A DNA stretch of 64,000 nt from NCBI GenBank assembly GCA_050747525.1, contig JBOGOC010000025.1:1-64000 (forward strand). The letters run 5' to 3'. Below the pieces are notes generated by a model. That model searched no databases. It was not told the origin of the DNA and was given only the letters and a program-made list of their open reading frames with translations. Made by a program: the position numbers and the translations under genes. Each line of letters begins with the position of its first letter. Within the stretch, counting starts at the first letter, position 1. Source of the DNA: JBOGOC01 sp050747525 (lineage in GTDB: Bacteria > Acidobacteriota > Polarisedimenticolia > JACPZX01 > DASXTC01). This document shows, piece by piece, positions 25,718-34,951 of this stretch.

Positions 25718-26476
25718 ATGGACTCCATCCCTCTCTGGGCCCTCTTCCCGCTCACGGTGTTGCTGGTCCTCCTCTCCATGGAAGCCGGATACCGGGTGGG
25801 CCGCTGGCGGCGGGCGTCCGGGGTGGAGAAGGAGGCGCCGGTCGGGGCCATGGTCGGCGCCACGCTCGCTCTGCTGGCCTTCATGCTGGCGTTCTCGTTC
25901 GGGATGGCGGCCTCGCACTACGACGACCGGAAGGAGGTGTTCCTCCACGAGGTCAATGCCATCGAGGCGGCCTATTTGCGCGCCGAGCTCCTGCCCCAGC
26001 CTCAACGCACCGCGGCCCGCGGCATGCTGAAGGAATACGTCGACGTGCGGCTGGAAGGGTTCGTCTCGGTTGACATCAGGCACGCCATCCGGCGGTCGGA
26101 GGAGCTCCAGGCGCAGCTCTGGTCGCAGGCCGTCGAGACGGTGCAGGGCCCTCACTGGTATGCCGCGGGGCTCTTCATCCAGTCCCTCAACCAGGTGATT
26201 GACCTTCACACCGCTCGTGTGACGGCGAAGCTTCGCGAGCGCATCCCGGGCATCCTCTGGCTGGTTCTTTACGGGATCACAATCGCCGGCATGGCTTCGA
26301 TGGGGTACCAGGCAGGGCTGGCCGGCACCGGCCGATCGATAGCCGCCCTCGCGCTCGCCTTCACCTTCTCGGCGGTCATGTACCTCATCGCGGATCTGGA
26401 CCGCCCCGGGACGGGGATGATTCTGGTCGACAAGCAGGCCATGATCGACCTCCGCGAATCGATGGAGCGCCCTTGA
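25718..26476 (+). CDS. Bestrophin-like (DUF4239) membrane protein
   Basis: A 252-residue inner-membrane protein with four hydrophobic segments (about 5-25, 45-65, 185-205 and 208-230). Between them is a long cytoplasmic or periplasmic helical region containing HEVNAIEAAYLRAELLP and YVDVRLEGF, features of DUF4239 bestrophin-like proteins. ATG 25718 is preferred; the longer GTG start at 25694 lies inside the epimerase gene. The final codons overlap the DoxX-like gene (TTGA). An ion-channel role is only an analogy to bestrophins. Confidence 0.83.
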   Translation: MDSIPLWALFPLTVLLVLLSMEAGYRVGRWRRASGVEKEAPVGAMVGATLALLAFMLAFSFGMAASHYDDRKEVFLHEVNAIEAAYLRAELLPQPQRTAARGMLKEYVDVRLEGFVSVDIRHAIRRSEELQAQLWSQAVETVQGPHWYAAGLFIQSLNQVIDLHTARVTAKLRERIPGILWLVLYGITIAGMASMGYQAGLAGTGRSIAALALAFTFSAVMYLIADLDRPGTGMILVDKQAMIDLRESMERP

Positions 26477-26925
26477 TCCTCACCTCGCTCCTCGGCCTGC
26501 TGGTCGGGTCGTTCGTCCTGCTGAAGGTCGTCGCGCGCATCCGGGGCCTGGCGGCGCTTGATACCCGGCTGTGCGGGCGCATCAGCCTGGCCATCCTGTT
26601 CCTGTTCACGGGCCTCGGCCATTTCGTGATGACGGACCAGATGGCTCAGATGCTGCCGGCGTGGGTCCCGATGCGGGTGCCGTTGATCTACGCCACCGGT
26701 GCGCTCGAATGGGCCGGAGCGATCGGCCTGCTGGTGCCTTCGACCTCACGCGCGGCGGGGCTGTGTCTCATCCTGTTTCTGGTGATGGTCTTTCCGGCCA
26801 ACGTGTACGCCGCGGCCAACGAGGTGGCCATGGGCGGCCACGAGGCCGGATTGAAGTACCTGCTGGTTCGCGGCCCGTTTCAGGCGCTGCTCATCTGGTG
26901 GGCCTGGTGGTTCGCGGTCAGGTAA
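26473..26925 (+). CDS. DoxX-like membrane protein
   Basis: A 150-residue protein with four membrane helices, resembling the DoxX/DoxD-like superfamily. The region FTGLGHFVMTDQMAQMLPAWVP followed by LIYATGALEWAGAIGLLVP is characteristic. The TTG start at 26473 overlaps the previous stop. DoxX-like proteins are often linked to thiol and redox metabolism or electron transfer, but this copy cannot be assigned a reaction. Confidence 0.85.
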   Translation: MILTSLLGLLVGSFVLLKVVARIRGLAALDTRLCGRISLAILFLFTGLGHFVMTDQMAQMLPAWVPMRVPLIYATGALEWAGAIGLLVPSTSRAAGLCLILFLVMVFPANVYAAANEVAMGGHEAGLKYLLVRGPFQALLIWWAWWFAVR

Positions 26926-26941
26926 TCGAGGGAGAGTGCCC

Positions 26942-27310
26942 ATGTTCAAGATGGCCATACCGGTCCTTCATGTCAGCAGCTCGGCGGCGGCGGAGGAGTT
27001 CTACTGCGGCAAGCTGGGCTTCCATCCCGAGTTCACCTACCGGCCAGGCGAAGGGCAGGACCCGTGTTACATGGGACTGCTGCGTGACGGGGCGAGGTTG
27101 CACATTTCTTCATTCCCTGGTGGCGGCGTGCCGGGGACCCTGGTCTACCTGGTCGTCGATGATGTGGACGAGCTTCATCGGGATCTGATCGGCAGGCATG
27201 TCGCCATCGACATGCCGCCGACCGATCAGACATGGGGCAACCGCGAGATGTACGTGCGGGACATCGACCGCAACAAGATCGCCTTCGTCCGTCCCATGGC
27301 GGTCAGATGA
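26942..27310 (+). CDS. VOC-superfamily (glyoxalase-like) protein
   Basis: A 122-residue vicinal-oxygen-chelate protein: IPVLHVSSSAAAEEFYCGKLGF, LVYLVVDDVDELHRDLIGRHV, and the terminal REMYVRDIDRNKIAFVRP. It is the bleomycin-resistance-like subtype with a short first half. ATG 26942 has GGGAGAG upstream. Second VOC gene in the same run of eight genes; the two are not close paralogues by eye. It overlaps the hydrolase start by ATGA. Confidence 0.88.
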   Translation: MFKMAIPVLHVSSSAAAEEFYCGKLGFHPEFTYRPGEGQDPCYMGLLRDGARLHISSFPGGGVPGTLVYLVVDDVDELHRDLIGRHVAIDMPPTDQTWGNREMYVRDIDRNKIAFVRPMAVR

Positions 27311-28278
27311 GATTCCCGCGCGGCCGCGCCTGGGCGAAATGGACGGCGGCGGTCATCCTGATGGCCGTGCTCGCGCTGAACACGGTGGCATGCCTGCACG
27401 CGCGGGCCATGACCCACTGGTCGTCGGGAGGCGCCCGGACAGCGAGGCCGGAGGACCTTGGCTGGACGCAGCGGGCCGGCGTGCTGCTCACCGGGGTCAG
27501 CCTTCCGCGCCCTACCGACACCGGAACTCCCGACGCTCTCGGCCTGCCATTCGAGGCTCAGCGTTTCGTCAATGCTCAGGGCGAGACGCTGGAGGCATGG
27601 CACATCCCGTCGGATTCGCACGTCCTGTTCCTCCTGTTCCATGGCTATGGCGCCAGCAAGGGGAGCCTGCTTCCCGTCGCCCGGGCTCTGCACGAGCTGG
27701 GTCATCCGGCGTTGCTGGTGGACTTCCACGGATCCGGAGGATCCTCGGGACGTGACACCACGTTGGGGGTGAGAGAGGCGCTCGACGTGGCGGCGGCAGT
27801 CGATTTCGGCCGCCGGCTGAAGCCGGACAGCGCGATCGTCCTGTACGGCCAGTCGATGGGGGGCGCCGCCGTTCTTCGATCCGTCGCCCGGCATGGCACC
27901 TCTGCGGATGCGCTCGTGCTGGAAGCCACCTTCGACCGACTGCTCACCACGGTCAAGAATCGCTTCCAGGCCATGAATCTGCCGTCCACTCCCTTCGCCC
28001 ATCTGATCGTGTTCTGGGGCGGCCTCTCGTCCGGAATCGACGGCTTCGACGTCAACCCGGTGGAGGACGCAGACAAGGTCACCTGTCCGACGCTCGTTCT
28101 TCACGGCGCGCGGGATCTGCGGGTGTCGCGTGAAGAGGCCGAATCCGTCTACACGCGCCTTCGAGGCTGGAAGCGGTTCTCGGAGTTCGACCACGCGGGG
28201 CACGGTCTCGTCGTGCTTTCCGATCGGCCCCGGTGGGAGGCCGAGATCCGCCTGCTCGCTTCGCAGGCCACCGACTAG
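27307..28278 (+). CDS. Membrane-anchored alpha/beta hydrolase
   Basis: A 323-residue alpha/beta hydrolase with an N-terminal hydrophobic segment (KWTAAVILMAVLALNTVACL) that is either a membrane anchor or an atypical lipoprotein signal ending VAC. Catalytic features are the oxyanion stretch FHGYGASKGS, the nucleophile elbow YGQSMGGAA (Ser about residue 182), an acid in LHGARDLRVS and a His in DHAGHGLVV. It resembles the BAAT/FrsA-like or prolyl-oligopeptidase-like group. It is the last gene of the run that starts at 22360. Its stop shares CTAG with the convergent superoxide dismutase gene. Confidence 0.87.
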   Translation: MRFPRGRAWAKWTAAVILMAVLALNTVACLHARAMTHWSSGGARTARPEDLGWTQRAGVLLTGVSLPRPTDTGTPDALGLPFEAQRFVNAQGETLEAWHIPSDSHVLFLLFHGYGASKGSLLPVARALHELGHPALLVDFHGSGGSSGRDTTLGVREALDVAAAVDFGRRLKPDSAIVLYGQSMGGAAVLRSVARHGTSADALVLEATFDRLLTTVKNRFQAMNLPSTPFAHLIVFWGGLSSGIDGFDVNPVEDADKVTCPTLVLHGARDLRVSREEAESVYTRLRGWKRFSEFDHAGHGLVVLSDRPRWEAEIRLLASQATD

Positions 28279-28811
28279 GGCACCACGCCGCAGGCGATGC
28301 GCGCGCCACCGCCGCCCAGCTTCTCCGGGGTGTCCGCGTAGTTGTCCCCGCCCGCGTGCACCATCAGCGCGTGCCCCTTCACGTCGGTCACCTTCAGCTT
28401 GGGAGCCAGCACCGGCAGGGTCACCTTGCCGGACGCGTCGGCGAACAGTGGGGGCAGATCCCCCAGATGGCCTTCGCCGTACGGCCCCTCATGCCTTGCC
28501 TGCTTCTGGGGATCCATGTGGTCCCCCGCCGCCAGCGCGGCCGTCTTCTTCCCTTCCTTGTCGGCGGGCTCGCACGAGGGGTTCTGGTGCACGTGGAAGC
28601 CGTGCAGCCCCGGGGTCAGCCCCTCCAGCTTCGGGGTGAGGAGCAGCCCGTGCGGGCTGTCCGAGAGAGTCACGGTGCCGATGCTCTTGCCGACCCCATC
28701 GGCGCTCACCTGTTTCACCTCGACCACGACATCCCCGGCCGCCATGGCCGGCGCCACCGCGGCGGCCACCACGCACGTCACGAGCCACATTGGGGACACC
28801 TTCATGCGCAT
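28275..28811 (-). CDS. sodC: Periplasmic Cu/Zn superoxide dismutase
   Basis: Converts superoxide to oxygen and hydrogen peroxide in the periplasm. The 178-residue precursor has a signal peptide ending VAPAMA. Copper and zinc ligands are visible: GFHVHQN, AGDHMDP, HLGDLPPL and the later HALMVHAGGDNY. The disulfide cysteines are in NPSCEP and ARIACGV, and GGGGARIACG closes the domain as in bacterial SodC. ATG 28811 has AAAGGGAGAG upstream; a second ATG two codons later is also possible. It lies 35 bases downstream of the ABC-transporter ATPase gene. Confidence 0.95.
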   Translation of the reverse strand: MRMKVSPMWLVTCVVAAAVAPAMAAGDVVVEVKQVSADGVGKSIGTVTLSDSPHGLLLTPKLEGLTPGLHGFHVHQNPSCEPADKEGKKTAALAAGDHMDPQKQARHEGPYGEGHLGDLPPLFADASGKVTLPVLAPKLKVTDVKGHALMVHAGGDNYADTPEKLGGGGARIACGVVP

Positions 28812-28846
28812 CGACTCTCTCCCTTTGAGATGGGTTAGGTGCAGCA

Positions 28847-29646
<800 letters not shown>

Positions 29647-29650
<4 letters not shown>

Positions 29651-30675
29651 GCGCTCTCGCCGCGGCGCGACACGTGGTGCGCGAAGAGCCACAGGAAGAA
29701 GGGGCCTCCCATCAGGGCGGTGAGCACCCCCACCGGGATCTGGGTCGGGGCGAACAGCGACCGGGCGGCGGTGTCGGCCGCCACCAGAAGGGTGGCGCCC
29801 ATCAGGGCGGACGCCGGGACCAGAAGCCTGTTGTCCGGACCGGCCCACACGCGCGCGAGGTGCGGCACCATCAATCCCACGAACCCCACGAGCCCGGCCA
29901 GCGAGACCGCTGCCGCGGTGATGAGCGACGCGGCCACCAGAGCGGCCACGCGCAGGCGAGGCGCGTTGATCCCCAGCTGCCCCGCCAGCTCTTCCCCGCC
30001 GGTCATCACGTTGAGCGGCTGTCCCATCGCCGTGAGCGCGGCCACCCCCGGAAGAAGGCAACCGTACACCAGGGCCAGCTCGGGAAACGACGGAGACGAC
30101 AGGTTGCCGATCAGCCAGTACATGGTTCCCGCGTAGCGGCTGAAGTCGGCCATGGTGATGACGAACATGATGGCGGCCATGATGGTGGCGTTGAGCACCA
30201 CGCCCAGCAGGATCAGCGTCTCCGGAACGACCTGCCCGCGCCCCCGCCCCAGCCAGAGGAGCAGCGCCACGGCGGCCAGCGACCCGGCGAACGCGGCGGC
30301 CGGGCGCGCGGTCACCAGGGCGAGCCCCGCCGCGGGAGCGGCGGCCGTGGAGAGGATCGCCCCCAGCCCGGCCCCTCCCGAGATCCCCAGGATGTACGGA
30401 TCGGCCAGCGGGTTGCGCAGCAGGGCCTGGAAGCAGACCCCCGCGGCCGACAGGCACGCGCCCACCGCGGCAGCCAGCAGGATGCGCGGCAGCCGGATCT
30501 CCAGAAGGATGGCCCGCGGGGACCCCGGCGTGTCGTCTCCCGACAGCAGGTCCCCGAGCCCCGCGGCGGTGGACCCCAGGGCGAGGCTCGCCGCCAACGT
30601 GACCGCCAGCACCATCACGAGAAGCGAGAGCACCGCGAAGGCCCGCGCCGGAGTGAAGCGGCGTCCTTCGACCAT
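29647..30675 (-). CDS. ABC importer permease, BtuC/FecCD family
   Basis: Inner-membrane permease of 342 residues with about ten helices. The FecCD-family blocks are LPRILLAAAVGACLSAAGVCFQ, NPLADPYILGISGGAG and, in the coupling region, GLVGFVGLMVPHLAR. It forms a half-transporter dimer with the ATPase encoded right behind it. No periplasmic binding protein (BtuF/FhuD-like) gene is adjacent, so that component must be elsewhere. The 62-base gap upstream holds no riboswitch. Confidence 0.92.
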
Positions 30676-30699
30676 GCGCGGAGCCTACCACGGCGCGTC

Positions 30700-30729
30700 T
30701 TGACCTGCCCCGGCCGCCCCTCCTACCAT
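30700..30729 (+). promoter_or_regulatory. Promoter for tldD, possible leaderless transcript
   Basis: TTGACC (30700-30705) and TACCAT (30724-30729) with an 18-base spacer. The tldD ATG lies only 8 bases beyond, and no ribosome site is present, so transcription may start at or within one to two bases of the start codon. Confidence 0.45.
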
Positions 30730-30737
30730 CGCGGCAC

Positions 30738-32192
30738 ATGATCCTGCACGTGGACACCGAGCTGCTGCGCCGCATCCTCTCCGCGTCCATGCCGGTCGGG
30801 GCGCGCGCCGCGGAGCTGTTCGTCGAATCGCGCGTGTCGCTGGCCGTATCGGTCGGGGCCGGCGACGATGGCGCTGCCGCTCGTGTGGAACGGCGGTGGG
30901 AGACGGGCGCCCACCTGCGACGCTTCTGGGAAGGACGGCACGAGTCGTTCGTGCTGGACGCGCCCACCCCCGCCTCGCTGGAGGCGCTCGCCCTGCATCC
31001 CGAGGCGGTCTCGGTGGAATGGCTGGGCGGATCCGCTCATCTGGGGATCACCCGTGAGTCGGGCCCCACCGCCCGCCTGGAAGCGCGTCTGGCCGACGCC
31101 TCTCCCTGGGCGGCGTCGGGAGCCTGGTCGCCCGCATGGCTGGTCGCCGCGCTCTCCGTCACGGGCACCTGGAGAGATCGCCTGGCCACGCTGGCGGCCG
31201 CCACGGGAGCGAGCCTCGAGCCGGTGGTCTCCCTCGACGCCCACGTGCAGGAGGTGCTCGTGCTGGCCACCGATCGGGACCCGGCGCGCGACACCCGCAC
31301 GTTCGTGGACCTGTCCATCGGTGTGCGCGGAGACAAGGACGGCCGGCCACTGTCCGCCTCACGCACGCTCAGCGCGGCGTCGCTGGAGGCTCTGGCGCGC
31401 GACGATGGCGACGGGCGGGCCGCCGATGATCTGGTCGCGCGTGCCCTGCGCGGGCTCGAAGAGCCGGCCATCGCCGAGGGAGAGATGGCGGTGGTGTTCG
31501 CATCCCCGTCGGGAGGCTTCCTCCTGCACGAGATCTGCGGGCACCTGCTGGAGGCGGATCACGTTCTGCGGGGCGCATCCCCCTTCGCGGGCGCGCGCGG
31601 GGAGGCCATCGCCTCGCCGCTGCTGACGCTGGCCGACGATGGGTCGATCCCCGGGATGCGCGGGTCCTCCCTGTTTGACGACGAGGGGGTGGCCGCGCGC
31701 CGCACCCCCCTCATCATGGAGGGGACCCTGGTGGGGTTCCTGTCCGATCGCCTCACCGCGTTCGCCACGGACGGGATCTCCACCGGCAACGGGCGCCGCC
31801 AGTCGTACCGCGACGCGCCCATGCCCCGCATGACGAACCTGGTGATCGATCCGGGGCGCCCCTCCTTCGACGACATCGTGAAGGACACGCGTGAGGGACT
31901 GCTGGTCACGCGTCTGGGGCGCGGCCGCGTGGACCCGGCCACCGGGCGCTTCGCGCTCGCGGTGGAGGAGGGTTTCGTCATCCAGGCGGGGCGCCCGGGC
32001 CGCGTCGTCTCGGGCGTGGTGCTGCGCGGCACGGCCCGCGATCTGCTGAAGCTCATCGATGCCGTGGGATGCGACCCGCGGCCCGACGACGGCGCCCCCA
32101 TCTGCCTCAAGGAAGACCAGGCCCTCCCCTTCGGCATCCTGCAGCCCACCTTGCGTGTCTCACGGATGACGGTGTCGGGGCGCGAGCCATGA
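30738..32192 (+). CDS. tldD: Metalloprotease TldD
   Basis: Active subunit of the TldD/TldE heterodimeric zinc protease that trims unfolded peptides and matures some microcins. Length is 484 residues. The zinc motif HEICGH (HExxxH) is at about residues 264-269 within GGFLLHEICGHLLEADHVL, and the later zinc Cys is expected near the C-terminal half (LKLIDAVGCDPRPDDG). PSFDDIVKDTREGLLVTRLGRG and GNGRRQSYRDAPMPRMTNL are family landmarks. ATGA overlap couples it to pmbA. The N-terminal third is divergent from E. coli TldD. Confidence 0.93.
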   Translation: MILHVDTELLRRILSASMPVGARAAELFVESRVSLAVSVGAGDDGAAARVERRWETGAHLRRFWEGRHESFVLDAPTPASLEALALHPEAVSVEWLGGSAHLGITRESGPTARLEARLADASPWAASGAWSPAWLVAALSVTGTWRDRLATLAAATGASLEPVVSLDAHVQEVLVLATDRDPARDTRTFVDLSIGVRGDKDGRPLSASRTLSAASLEALARDDGDGRAADDLVARALRGLEEPAIAEGEMAVVFASPSGGFLLHEICGHLLEADHVLRGASPFAGARGEAIASPLLTLADDGSIPGMRGSSLFDDEGVAARRTPLIMEGTLVGFLSDRLTAFATDGISTGNGRRQSYRDAPMPRMTNLVIDPGRPSFDDIVKDTREGLLVTRLGRGRVDPATGRFALAVEEGFVIQAGRPGRVVSGVVLRGTARDLLKLIDAVGCDPRPDDGAPICLKEDQALPFGILQPTLRVSRMTVSGREP

Positions 32193-33523
32193 TGGAGACG
32201 GCCGCCGCCCTGCTGGATCGGTGCCACGCGCGCGGGGCCTCGTATGCCGAAGCCTGGATCAAGACGGGCGCCACGCGCGCCGTCACCCTGGAAGCCGGAG
32301 GGGGGGTGAGCTGGAGCCGCAGCGCGGAGGGGGGAGTCGCCCTGCGCGCGGTGACCGCCGATGGGCGAGCGGGGTTCGCCTCCGCCTGCGGGCTCGAGCC
32401 GTCCGAAAGGACCGCCGACGCACTGGCCGCGGCCGCGCTGGAGACGGCCGGCTCTCCCTGGCCCGCGGCTGCCGGGCCGCTCCCTTCGGGACGGCTCCCC
32501 GACGGGCGCGGGTTCGGGATCTTCGACCCACGCCTGCACACGGCCACCTGCTCCGACCTGGAGGGTCTGCTGGACGACGCGGCGTCCGAGGCGCTGCGCA
32601 CCGAGCCGCGCGTGAGGCGGCTGGAATCCGCCTGCGTGACGGCGTCGTCCTCCGAAGTCTGGATCGCCACCAGCGCGGGACTGACCGGCACGTACCGGCA
32701 GACGCTGCTCCATGTGTCGCTGGGTGTCGTGGCCGGCGTGGAAGGAGGCTCGGTCGTGGTGCGCCGCACGCGCACCGCCCGATCACTGTCGGCCTTCTCC
32801 CCGGCTCTATTCGGTGACGAGACCGCCCGGCTGGCCGCCACCGAGCTGGAGGGCCGCCCCGCCCGCGCGGGGATCTTTCCTGTGCTGCTCGCGCCTGTCG
32901 CGGCCGCCGAGCTGCTGCGCCTGGCCGCCCGCACCCTGGTGATGACGGCGGCACGGATCGGCGCGCGCGTCGGCCCCGCTCGCCTGACCCTCATCGATGA
33001 CGGGCGCCTCCCCGGGGGCGTGAGCACGGCCCCCTTCGACGGCGAAGGGGTTGCCACCCGACGTACGACGCTCGTGGCGCGCGGCCAGGCCGCGTCCACG
33101 GTCCACGACCTCGACAGCGCCGCGCGCGAAGGGGCGGCCTCCACCGGCAACGGTCTGCGCGCCTCGTTCAGGGATCCTCCGCGGCGCGCCACCTCCAACC
33201 TCTTCATCACGCCGGGAAACGACGCCCCCGAAGACCTGCTGGCCGAGATGCGGGGAGAGAGGGCCGGCCTCTGGATCCAGTCGCTGCGCCCCACGGCGGC
33301 ACTCCTGCAGGCCGAAGGGACCGTGGCGGCACTGGCCGCCGGAAGATGGGTGGACGACGGCACGCCGGGGGCCCCGGTGGCCGGCACCCTGGTGATGGTG
33401 CCGCTCGACGCCTGGCTGGACGGGATCGTGGGCGTGGGCAACGACCTGATGTTCGGATGCACCGTCGGCTCGTTCGGCTCGCCCTCGCTGCTGGTGAGGC
33501 AGATGGAGCTGCGCCCGGCATGA
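32189..33523 (+). CDS. pmbA: TldD/PmbA partner metalloprotease (TldE)
   Basis: Second, non-zinc subunit of the TldD/TldE protease, 444 residues. Family features include the N-terminal domain YAEAWIKTGATRAVTLEAGGG, the core GEGVATRRTTLVARGQAASTVHDL, STGNGLRASFRDPPRRATSNL, and the C-terminal GNDLMFGCTVGSFGSPSLLV. No HExxxH is present, as expected for this subunit. ATG 32189 overlaps the tldD stop; its own stop overlaps the downstream aspartic-protease gene. Confidence 0.93.
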   Translation: MMETAAALLDRCHARGASYAEAWIKTGATRAVTLEAGGGVSWSRSAEGGVALRAVTADGRAGFASACGLEPSERTADALAAAALETAGSPWPAAAGPLPSGRLPDGRGFGIFDPRLHTATCSDLEGLLDDAASEALRTEPRVRRLESACVTASSSEVWIATSAGLTGTYRQTLLHVSLGVVAGVEGGSVVVRRTRTARSLSAFSPALFGDETARLAATELEGRPARAGIFPVLLAPVAAAELLRLAARTLVMTAARIGARVGPARLTLIDDGRLPGGVSTAPFDGEGVATRRTTLVARGQAASTVHDLDSAAREGAASTGNGLRASFRDPPRRATSNLFITPGNDAPEDLLAEMRGERAGLWIQSLRPTAALLQAEGTVAALAAGRWVDDGTPGAPVAGTLVMVPLDAWLDGIVGVGNDLMFGCTVGSFGSPSLLVRQMELRPA

Positions 33524-34950
33524 GCGGGCGGCCGCCGGACTTCCGCCCGGGCGCGGCTGCGCTGGCCTGCGGTGTCGCCCTGGCCGCCGCGGCCGCCGCC
33601 TCGGAGCCATCCCTTCCGCGGGCCCTTCCCGCCGATGCCGCGGGCGCGGCCGCCGCCGTGAGAGAGCTGCTTCGACAGGACCTGTACGAAGACGCTCTCG
33701 ACCTGGCCGGAGCGGCCGCCGACCGCTGGCCCGGCGAGGCCCGGCTTCAGGTGGGCAGGGCGGACGCCCTGTACCGGCGCGGCGACTTCGATGACGCGGA
33801 ACGATGCTACCGGCGCGCGGTGGAGATGGATCCCAACGACGCTTCGGCCCACTTCGGAGTCGGGCGGATCCTGCGCACGCAGGGACGCTACGCGATCGCG
33901 GCCGAGTCGTTCAGCCGCGCCGCGGTCCTGGCTCCCGAAGCGCCCCGCCATCTGCGCGTGCTGGCCAATCACCTGGCGCGGCGCGAGGACGCCATCCGCA
34001 TGCTGGAGCGCTACCTCGACCTGGCGCGGACGCTGCCGGAGCGCGGGGGCGAGGACGAGAACACCGTGCGCAACGTGGAGGGCTACCTCGCGCTCCTCAG
34101 GCGCATGGGGGACCGTCCCCTCTCGCACCTGGTGAAGGGAGAGCCCTGCATCCTGAAGCTGCAGCACGTGGGCGTGCAGCCCACGGTGCGGCTGGACATC
34201 GGGAAGCTGAAGAACCAGCGGTTCGTCTTCGACACCGGGGCCACGGGGATGACCATCTCGCCACGTCTCGCTGCGCGCGCGAAGCTGGAGGCGATCCATC
34301 CTTTCACCATCACGGGGACCGGGGAGCGACGCACGGAGACGGGCGACCTGGTGGTGATCGACCGGCTCGCCGCGGGGGAAGGGATCGTGCTCGAGAACGT
34401 CACCGCCACGGTGCGCGAGCCCACGGGCACGGAAGAGGGGTTGGTGGGCCCGTCGCTGTTCGGGTCGTTCGATCTGAGGATCGATCTGAAAGGCGGCACC
34501 CTCGAGCTGCGCCCCGCCGGCTCACCTCGGGCGGGACGCTCCGAGCCGTTCCGCAACGTGGGCGGACAGATCGTGATCCGGGCCGAGCTTCAGGAGGTCC
34601 CTCTCAACGCCATGGTGGACACGGGGGCCACGGGGACCCTGGTCGCCCGCTCGGCCGTGGCGCGCGCGCCAGGGCTTCAGTTACTTCCGGGAGAGTGGTT
34701 CCGCGGCGAGAACGTGGGGGTGGGCGGGCGCCTGGCGGATCGCAAGGTGCTGGCCGAAGGCTCGCTGTCGTTCGCCGGCCGCACCTACAAGGCCGGCGGG
34801 CTGGTGTCGGGCGACCTGTCGCGCTTCAGCCGGGCCATCGAGTCGGAGATCTACCTGATCCTGGGAGCGCAGCACCTGGACGACACCCCCTTCACCCTCA
34901 GCTACCGCGACATGACGGTGACGTTCGAGGATCCTCCCGCGAAGCGATGA
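33520..34950 (+). CDS. TPR protein with two retropepsin-like aspartic protease domains
   Basis: A 476-residue protein with a short N-terminal hydrophobic, alanine-rich stretch that may be a signal. Three to four TPR units follow (LYRRGDFDDAERCYRRAVEMDP, FGVGRILRTQGRYAIAAESFSRAA, about residues 45-170). Two aspartic-protease-like domains come next, each with the active-site triplet: FDTGATGMTIS (Asp about 238) and VDTGATGTLVA (Asp about 367). The paired domains could form one active site within a chain. It overlaps pmbA by ATGA, so it is probably made together with TldD/TldE. Its target is unknown. Confidence 0.88.
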   Translation: MSGRPPDFRPGAAALACGVALAAAAAASEPSLPRALPADAAGAAAAVRELLRQDLYEDALDLAGAAADRWPGEARLQVGRADALYRRGDFDDAERCYRRAVEMDPNDASAHFGVGRILRTQGRYAIAAESFSRAAVLAPEAPRHLRVLANHLARREDAIRMLERYLDLARTLPERGGEDENTVRNVEGYLALLRRMGDRPLSHLVKGEPCILKLQHVGVQPTVRLDIGKLKNQRFVFDTGATGMTISPRLAARAKLEAIHPFTITGTGERRTETGDLVVIDRLAAGEGIVLENVTATVREPTGTEEGLVGPSLFGSFDLRIDLKGGTLELRPAGSPRAGRSEPFRNVGGQIVIRAELQEVPLNAMVDTGATGTLVARSAVARAPGLQLLPGEWFRGENVGVGGRLADRKVLAEGSLSFAGRTYKAGGLVSGDLSRFSRAIESEIYLILGAQHLDDTPFTLSYRDMTVTFEDPPAKR

Positions 34951-34951
34951 C

